NCBI RefSeq assembly: GCF_004299445.1
Contig: NZ_SCTC01000042.1
Coordinates: 1-64,000, forward strand
Source of the DNA: Phenylobacterium sp.
GTDB lineage: Bacteria > Pseudomonadota > Alphaproteobacteria > Caulobacterales > Caulobacteraceae
Direction: 5' to 3'
Length of the DNA: 64,000 nucleotides
Shown piece after piece: positions 58,799 to 64,000 of this stretch. The position numbers were made by a program, and so were the translations under genes. The notes below the pieces were generated by a model. That model did not search any database and was not told the DNA's origin. It saw nothing but the letters and a program-made list of their open reading frames with translations. Position 1 is the first letter of the stretch; each line of letters starts with the position of its first letter.

Positions 58799-58946
58799 GG
58801 TGCGCGAGAGAGGCGGCGATCGCTCCTCAAGCGCGGTGACCGTTCGTCCCATGTCGCAATGTTCACGGGCGCCGAACTTGCTCATCGGTTAGGGAGCGGC
58901 TACCCAGACACCCGCTTCGGGACGCCGAAGTTCCCAGGGATGACCT

Positions 58947-59723
58947 ATGAGTGACAACGTGCAGAGCGCGCAGCCTGAAAAGTCCGGTGCGCTCCATGAG
59001 ACGATCGAGATCGTCAAGACCATCGTCTACGCGCTGCTGATCGCGCTTGTCCTGCGCGTCATCTTCTTCCAGCCGTTCACGATCCCCTCGGCCTCGATGG
59101 AGCCCAATCTGTACGAGGGCGACTACGTGATCGTGTCGAAGTACAGCTACGGCTACTCCAAGCACTCGATCCCGTTCAGCCCGCCGCTGTTCGAAGGCCG
59201 CATCTTCGAGCGCCATCCCGAGCGCGGCGACATCGTGGTCTTCAAGCTGCCCAGCGATGGGCGCACCGACTACATCAAGCGCGTCATCGGCCTGCCGGGC
59301 GACCGGGTGCAGATGCGCGCCGGCCTGCTGTACGTGAACGACAAGCTGGTGGCCCGCGAGCCGCTGTCGCCGTCCAAGACGATCGTCATGGGCTTCGAGC
59401 GCGACATCGCCCGCTACCAGGAGCGCCTGGACACCGGCCGCACCTTCGCCACCCAGGACATGGGTCCCGACGGCGACCTCGACAACACCGACGTCTTCGT
59501 CGTGCCCGACGGCCACTACTTCATGATGGGCGACAACCGCGACAACTCGTCGGACAGCCGCGTGCCGCCCGCCGCCATGGGCGTGGGCATGGTCCCGGCC
59601 GACCATCTGGTGGGCAAGGCGCAGATCATCCTGCTCTCCTGGAAGCCGGAAGCCTCGATCTTCAAGCCCTGGACGTGGGTGCTGGACGCGCGGCCCAGCC
59701 GGTTCTTCAAAGTGCTGAAATGA
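58947..59723 (+). CDS. lepB: Signal peptidase I
   Basis: LepB removes signal peptides at the outer face of the inner membrane. The 258-residue protein has one N-terminal membrane helix (IVYALLIALVLRVIFFQPF), catalytic S50 in IPSASMEPNLYEGD, general base K111 in DYIKRVIGLPGD, and the GDNRDNSSDSR box near 195. It overlaps rnc by ATGA. The lepB-rnc-era order is the standard alphaproteobacterial operon. Confidence 0.97.
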   Translation: MSDNVQSAQPEKSGALHETIEIVKTIVYALLIALVLRVIFFQPFTIPSASMEPNLYEGDYVIVSKYSYGYSKHSIPFSPPLFEGRIFERHPERGDIVVFKLPSDGRTDYIKRVIGLPGDRVQMRAGLLYVNDKLVAREPLSPSKTIVMGFERDIARYQERLDTGRTFATQDMGPDGDLDNTDVFVVPDGHYFMMGDNRDNSSDSRVPPAAMGVGMVPADHLVGKAQIILLSWKPEASIFKPWTWVLDARPSRFFKVLK

Positions 59724-60439
59724 ATGCGCGGGTCGCGGCGGTCGAGGAGCTCGAGCGCCGCATCGGTCACATCTTCGCCGACCGCGACCTCCTCGAGCGG
59801 TCGCTGACGCACGCCAGCGTCGGCGACGGCGCGCGTGACGTGCGCCACAACGAGCGGCTGGAGTTCCTGGGCGACCGCGTCCTCAACCTCTGCGCCGCCG
59901 AGCGTCTGATGGCGCTGGACCCCGACGCGCGGGAAGGGGAGATGTCGCAACGTCTCGCCACCCTCGTGAACTACCACGCCTGCGCCCGCGCCGCCGAGCG
60001 GGCCGGCCTGCCCGCCGCGCTGCGGCTGTCGGCCAGCGCCACCAAGGTGGGCGCGCGCAAGTCGGATGCGGTGCTGGGCGACGCCTGCGAGGCGCTGATC
60101 GCGGCCCTCTACATCGACGGTGGGCTGGAGACGGCCAAGGCCTTCTTCGAGAAGTTCTGGGCCGAGGAATTCGCCAACGTCGACGCCCCGCGCTCCAAGG
60201 ATCCCAAGACCCAGCTGCAGGAGTGGGCGCAGGGCCTCGGCCTGCCGTTGCCGGCCTACGAGGTGGTGGGCCGCACCGGGCCCGCTCACGCCCCCATCTT
60301 CACCGTCGAGGTCCGTGTCAAAGGCTTCGAGGCCGAACGGGGCGAGGGCGGTTCGCGCCAGGCCGCCGAGAAGCTGGCCGCCCAGACCATGCTATTGAAG
60401 CGCGAAGGCGTGGAATCCGAGGCGAGCCGAAAGCTATGA
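59720..60439 (+). CDS. rnc: Ribonuclease III
   Basis: RNase III cuts double-stranded RNA, including rRNA precursors. The 239-residue protein has the nuclease signature NERLEFLGDRVLNL, the downstream acidic motif LGDACEALIAALYID with the second catalytic Asp/Glu, and a C-terminal dsRNA-binding domain (DPKTQLQEWAQGLGLPLPAYEVVG ... GSRQAAEKLAAQTML). It overlaps lepB and era by four bases at each end, so the three are translationally coupled. Confidence 0.97.
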   Translation: MNARVAAVEELERRIGHIFADRDLLERSLTHASVGDGARDVRHNERLEFLGDRVLNLCAAERLMALDPDAREGEMSQRLATLVNYHACARAAERAGLPAALRLSASATKVGARKSDAVLGDACEALIAALYIDGGLETAKAFFEKFWAEEFANVDAPRSKDPKTQLQEWAQGLGLPLPAYEVVGRTGPAHAPIFTVEVRVKGFEAERGEGGSRQAAEKLAAQTMLLKREGVESEASRKL

Positions 60440-61359
60440 CCGACCAACACGCCGGCTTTGCCGCCATCATCGGCGCCCCCAACGCGGGCAAGTCCACCCT
60501 GACCAACCGCCTCGTGGGCGCCAAGGTCTCCATCGTGACGCAGAAGGTCCAGACCACGCGCTTCCCGGTGCGGGGCGTGGCGCTGGCGGGCGACGCTCAG
60601 ATCGTGCTGGTCGACACCCCCGGGATCTTCGCGCCACGCCGCCGCCTGGACCGCGCCATGGTCCGCGCCGCCTGGGGCGGGGCCGAGGACGCCGACGCCA
60701 TCGTCCACCTGGTCGACGCGCCCGCCCAGCTCGGCGACAAGCCTGCTGACCACCGCGCGCAGATCGACGTCGAGAGCATTGTCGAAGGGCTGAAGAAGGC
60801 CGGCAAGAAGGTGATCCTGGCGCTCAACAAGGTCGACGCGGTCAAGCGCGACGAACTGCTGGCGATCTCGCAAAAGCTCTTCGAAACAGGTGTCTACGAC
60901 GAAGTCTTCATGATCTCGGCGACGACGGGTTCGGGCGTCGACGACCTGAAGGCGCGCCTCGCCGCCCTCATGCCGCAGGGCCCGTGGCTCTATCCCGAGG
61001 ACCAGACCGCCGACCTGCCGGCCCGGCTGCTGGCCGCCGAGATCACCCGCGAGAAGCTGTATCTGCGCGTCCACGAGGAACTGCCGTACGCGGCCGCCGT
61101 CGAGACCACCGCCTTCCAGGAGCGCAAGGATGGCGGCGTGCGCATCGAGCAGACCATCTACGTCGAGCGCGAGAGCCAGCGGCCCATCGTCCTGGGCAAG
61201 GGCGGTCAGACGCTGAAGTGGATCGGCCAGAAGTCGCGCGAAGAGCTGATCCAGCTGCTCGACCGCCCGGTCCACCTGTTCCTGCACGTCCAGGTCGACG
61301 AGAAGTGGGCCGACAAACGCGCCTTCTACGGCGACCTCGGCCTCGACTTCGACGCCTGA
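60436..61359 (+). CDS. era: GTPase Era
   Basis: Era is a GTPase that assists 30S assembly by binding near the 3' end of 16S rRNA. The 307-residue protein has G1 GAPNAGKST, G2 region TQKVQTTRFPVRG, G3 VDTPGIF, G4 NKVD, and a C-terminal KH domain with GKGGQTLKWIGQKSREEL. It overlaps rnc by ATGA. recO, the usual next gene, is not here; an ECF sigma factor follows instead. Confidence 0.97.
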   Translation: MTDQHAGFAAIIGAPNAGKSTLTNRLVGAKVSIVTQKVQTTRFPVRGVALAGDAQIVLVDTPGIFAPRRRLDRAMVRAAWGGAEDADAIVHLVDAPAQLGDKPADHRAQIDVESIVEGLKKAGKKVILALNKVDAVKRDELLAISQKLFETGVYDEVFMISATTGSGVDDLKARLAALMPQGPWLYPEDQTADLPARLLAAEITREKLYLRVHEELPYAAAVETTAFQERKDGGVRIEQTIYVERESQRPIVLGKGGQTLKWIGQKSREELIQLLDRPVHLFLHVQVDEKWADKRAFYGDLGLDFDA

Positions 61360-61440
61360 TACCGCGCACCGGGCGAGTTCCTCTCGCGCTCCGCGAGCCT
61401 TTCCTTGTCGAAGCGCCGGTTCGATGAACAATGGCGGCCC

Positions 61441-61992
61441 ATGGGGCGCGCCACGAATCCCGAGGCTGAGATCGCCAATGCAGAGCCCGTCTCGTACGAG
61501 CGGCTGCTGGCGGCCTGCTATGAGGACATGCGCCGCATGGCCCGCGCCATCATGGTCGGCGACGGCATGCGCCTGAAGCTCCAGCCCACCGACCTGGTCA
61601 ACGAGGCCTCGCTGCGCCTGATCCAGTCGATGCCCGGCAAGATCGCCGACGAGGGTCACATGCTGGCCGTCGCCGGCCGGACCATGCGCCGCGTGCTGAT
61701 CGACGAGGCCCGCCGCTTCCGCGCCGCCAAGCGTGTGGCGCCGGCCATCCTCACCCAGTTCCCGGGCGGACAGCAGGACGACGTGGTCGACGTCGAGGAT
61801 CTGGACCGCGCGCTGGCCGCCCTCGAGGCCTTTTCCGCGGAACACGCCCGCGTGGTCGAGCTGCGCTTCACCCTGGGCCTTACCGTCGAGGAGACCGCCC
61901 GGGCCACGGGCCTGCCCGAGCGCACCGTGAAGCGCCGCTGGCAGGCGGCGCGGGCCTGGCTCATCGACTACCTTGCCCCCGCCCAGGCCTGA
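61441..61992 (+). CDS. ECF sigma factor of the kinase-associated type
   Basis: The 183-residue ECF-like sigma factor has region 2 YERLLAACYEDMRRMARAIMVGDGMRLKLQPTDLVNEASLRLIQS, the MLAVAGRTMRRVLIDEARRFRAAKR linker, and region 4 FSAEHARVVELRFTLGLTVEETARATGLPERTVKRRWQAARAWL. The PTDLVNEA/HEA-type pattern marks ECF groups linked to Ser/Thr kinases rather than anti-sigma factors. ATG 61441 is used; TTG 61405 would add 12 residues. The kinase gene overlaps its 3' end, so signalling by phosphorylation is likely. Confidence 0.88.
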   Translation: MGRATNPEAEIANAEPVSYERLLAACYEDMRRMARAIMVGDGMRLKLQPTDLVNEASLRLIQSMPGKIADEGHMLAVAGRTMRRVLIDEARRFRAAKRVAPAILTQFPGGQQDDVVDVEDLDRALAALEAFSAEHARVVELRFTLGLTVEETARATGLPERTVKRRWQAARAWLIDYLAPAQA

Positions 61993-64000
61993 ACAGGCGC
62001 ACCCGGAACAGGAGCGTCAGGCGCTGGCGCTCTTCGAGCGGTTGAGCGACCGGCCCGACGACGCCCGATATCGCAAGCGCCTCCTGGCCCGCATCGAGCC
62101 CGCGGTGGTGCAGCGCGTCGAGGCCCTGGAGCGCAGCGCCGCCGGCGCCGGCCGGGCCATGCCCACCGAGTTCCCCGCCGTACGCAAGCCTCTGGGGCCG
62201 CCTCCCGAACAGGTCGGCCCGTTCCGTCTCGTGGAGCAGATCGGCGAGGGCGGCATGGGCCAGGTCTGGCGCGGCGAGCGCAGCGACGGGCTGTTCGATC
62301 AGACCGTCGCGGTGAAGCTGCTGTGGAGCCACCTGGCGCCGCTGGCGGCCCGCCGCTTCGCCGAGGAGCGGCGCATCCTGGCGCGCCTCGAGCATCCCAA
62401 CATCGCCCGGCTGATCGACGGCGGCGTGCTGCCCGACGGCACGCCATGGCTGGCCATGGAGCACGTCGCCGGCCGCCCGATCGACGAGGCCTGCGCCGGC
62501 CGGCCCCTGCGCGAGGCGGTCGCCGTGTTCGTGCAGGCGGCCGAGGCGGTGCAGTTCGCGCACGCCCAGCTGATCGTCCACGCCGACCTCAAGCCGTCGA
62601 ACATCCTGGTCGGCGCCGACGGCCGCGTGCGGCTGCTCGACTTCGGCATCGCCCGCCTGCTGGGCGAGGAGGTCGAGGGCCTGTCGCCCATGACCCCCGA
62701 CTTCGCCAGCCCTGAGCGGATCGCCGGCGCGGCGCCCGTGGTGGCCGACGACGTCTTCGCGCTGGGGCTGGTGCTGGAAGGACTGGCGGGGAAGTCGGCC
62801 GACGCCGATCTCTTGGCCATCGTCGCCAAGGCCCGCGCCCACGAGGCCGTCGACCGCTATGGCAGCGTGGCCGACCTGATCGCCGACCTGATCCGCTGGC
62901 GTGACGGCTTCGGAGTCCAGGCCAGGGCCGGCGACGGCGCGCTCTACCGCGCCCGGCGGTTCGTGGGTCGCCACCGCTGGGGCGTTGGCCTGGTCACGGC
63001 GACGATCCTGGCGCTCTCGGCGGCCACGACGATCTCCACCGTCAGCTACATCCGCGCCGAGCAGGCCCGCGCCGAGGCCCGCGCCCGCTTTGAACAGGCC
63101 CGCGGCGCGGCCCGCTACCTGCTGTTCGATCTGGGCGACCGGCTGGAACGCCAGCCCCGTTCGCTGAAGCTGCGCATCGAGGCGGCCCGCGTGTCCCAGG
63201 CCTACCTCGACCGCCTGGCCCGCAGCCCCGACGCGCCGCTGGAGGTGAAGGCCGAGTCCGTCCGCGGCCTGTTGCGGCTGGCCGAAGTCCAGGGTCGCCC
63301 CGGCCGCCCCAACCTGGGCCAGACCGACCAGGCCAAGAAGAACCTCGCAACCGCCTATGCGCTGGCCGCCGCGATACCCGGCGAGACGGGCCGCCGCCTG
63401 CGCGCCCGGGCCAGGCTCGATCAGGCCCACATCACGGTGATGATCGACAACGACTTTCCGGCGACCGAGCGCTACCTCGCCGAGGCCAGGGCCCTCATCT
63501 TCGATCCTGCCCGGCCCATCGTCGAGCTGCAGCGCGACTGGCATGCCGAGATGGGCGCGCTCCGGGTCTGGCAGGGCCGCTACGCGGAAGCCATGGCCAC
63601 GGCCCGCGCCGGACTGAGCGCCCCGCCGCCGCGCGACGCCCGCACGGCGGTCATCATCGAGACGGCGCTGCAGGACCTGATCGCCGAGAGCACCTACTAC
63701 GCCGAGGGCGCGAAACCCGCCGTGGCGCCGTACCGCGTCGAGATGGCGCTGCTGGAAGAGGCGGCCCGCCGCTGGCCCGACGATCCCACCGTGCGGCGCC
63801 TGTTGCCGCGGGCGCGCTGGGCGCTCGGCACCACCCTGATCGATGCGGGTCAGGCGGAGGAAGCCGCCCGCATCCTGCAGCGGGGCGTCGCCGAGGCCCG
63901 CGCGGTCGTCGCCTTCGAGCCGGCCGACGTCGATTCCGCCCGCGCCCTCGACATGACCCAGAGCGCCTATGCCCAGGCGCTCTCCGCGACCGGGCGGGTG
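61973..64000 (+). CDS. Transmembrane Ser/Thr protein kinase with TPR-like C-terminal region (3' end beyond window)
   Basis: The frame is open from TTG 61973 (which overlaps the sigma gene by 20 bases) to the window edge, at least 675 residues. The kinase domain has IGEGGMGQVWRGE, VAVKLLW, catalytic loop IVHADLKPSNILV (HAD in place of HRD), LLDFGIARLL and SPERI. One membrane helix follows (WGVGLVTATILALSAATTISTVSYI), then Ala/Arg-rich helical repeats typical of TPR regions of such kinases. A downstream TTG at 62042 is an alternative start. It probably controls the adjacent sigma factor. Confidence 0.88.
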   Translation, partial: MPPPRPEQAHPEQERQALALFERLSDRPDDARYRKRLLARIEPAVVQRVEALERSAAGAGRAMPTEFPAVRKPLGPPPEQVGPFRLVEQIGEGGMGQVWRGERSDGLFDQTVAVKLLWSHLAPLAARRFAEERRILARLEHPNIARLIDGGVLPDGTPWLAMEHVAGRPIDEACAGRPLREAVAVFVQAAEAVQFAHAQLIVHADLKPSNILVGADGRVRLLDFGIARLLGEEVEGLSPMTPDFASPERIAGAAPVVADDVFALGLVLEGLAGKSADADLLAIVAKARAHEAVDRYGSVADLIADLIRWRDGFGVQARAGDGALYRARRFVGRHRWGVGLVTATILALSAATTISTVSYIRAEQARAEARARFEQARGAARYLLFDLGDRLERQPRSLKLRIEAARVSQAYLDRLARSPDAPLEVKAESVRGLLRLAEVQGRPGRPNLGQTDQAKKNLATAYALAAAIPGETGRRLRARARLDQAHITVMIDNDFPATERYLAEARALIFDPARPIVELQRDWHAEMGALRVWQGRYAEAMATARAGLSAPPPRDARTAVIIETALQDLIAESTYYAEGAKPAVAPYRVEMALLEEAARRWPDDPTVRRLLPRARWALGTTLIDAGQAEEAARILQRGVAEARAVVAFEPADVDSARALDMTQSAYAQALSATGRV

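Noticed and set aside
1..64000. CRISPR arrays, prophage, insertion sequences or toxin-antitoxin pairs
   Set aside because: No regularly spaced repeats, transposase, integrase or capsid genes and no small toxin/antitoxin gene pair were recognised on either strand.

Overview
The window is GC-rich, densely packed bacterial chromosome, most consistent with an alphaproteobacterium of the Caulobacter/Phenylobacterium group. The support is gene content rather than a marker gene: the run dapA-smpB, rpoZ-spoT, pyrE-pdxJ-acpS and lepB-rnc-era; an EcfG-type sigma factor with a NepR-like partner; three PEP-CTERM proteins ending in the alphaproteobacterial W-A-L/M-M-I-x-GFG-x-x-GAMLRRR type of anchor; and many TTG/GTG starts with ATGA or TTGA overlaps. 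No phage, insertion sequence, plasmid or CRISPR signal was seen.

Layout. 1-9.5 kb: pyrimidine genes (pyrB with a catalytically dead dihydroorotase partner), a frameshifted DUF1993 gene, ruvX, a sulfotransferase, and gatC-gatA / gatB for the tRNA amidotransferase. 9.5-11.5 kb: a possible structured RNA, a PEP-CTERM gene, tRNA-Ser(GCT) and an AT-richer patch with a broken PEP-CTERM gene. 11.6-20 kb: an oxidative catabolism-like block (flavin monooxygenase, SnoaL-like protein, phosphotransferase, histidine phosphatase, Baeyer-Villiger monooxygenase, GST, acyl-CoA synthetase) with two tandem paralogous membrane proteins behind a pair of palindromes. 20.4-24 kb: a stress module, with a NepR-like ORF converging on ecfG, two divergent EcfG-type promoters, a fused EgtB-EgtD ergothioneine enzyme and a KGG-repeat stress protein. 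24-30 kb: a MacAB-like efflux system preceded by a co-oriented two-component system.

30-48 kb: amino acid permease, hrpB, rRNA/tRNA methyltransferase-like genes, a TetR regulator with a likely operator, a lytic transglycosylase, dapA-smpB, a D-amino-acid deacylase family gene, a rhodanese, an M20 peptidase and a persulfide-dioxygenase-like/rhodanese fusion. 48-61 kb: DNA repair and housekeeping (family 5 uracil-DNA glycosylase, NYN protein, folK, rpoZ, spoT, pyrE, pdxJ, acpS, lepB, rnc, era) with an unrecognised cyclase-like protein after spoT. 61.4 kb to the end: an ECF sigma factor overlapping a transmembrane Ser/Thr kinase that runs off the window.

The strongest biological story is the stress module. 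The ecfG gene and the ergothioneine gene are read away from one another, and each is preceded by an exact GGAAC-N16-CGTT element. This predicts that the general stress sigma factor drives both itself and synthesis of a thiol antioxidant. All functional statements come from reading motifs; nothing was searched against a database.
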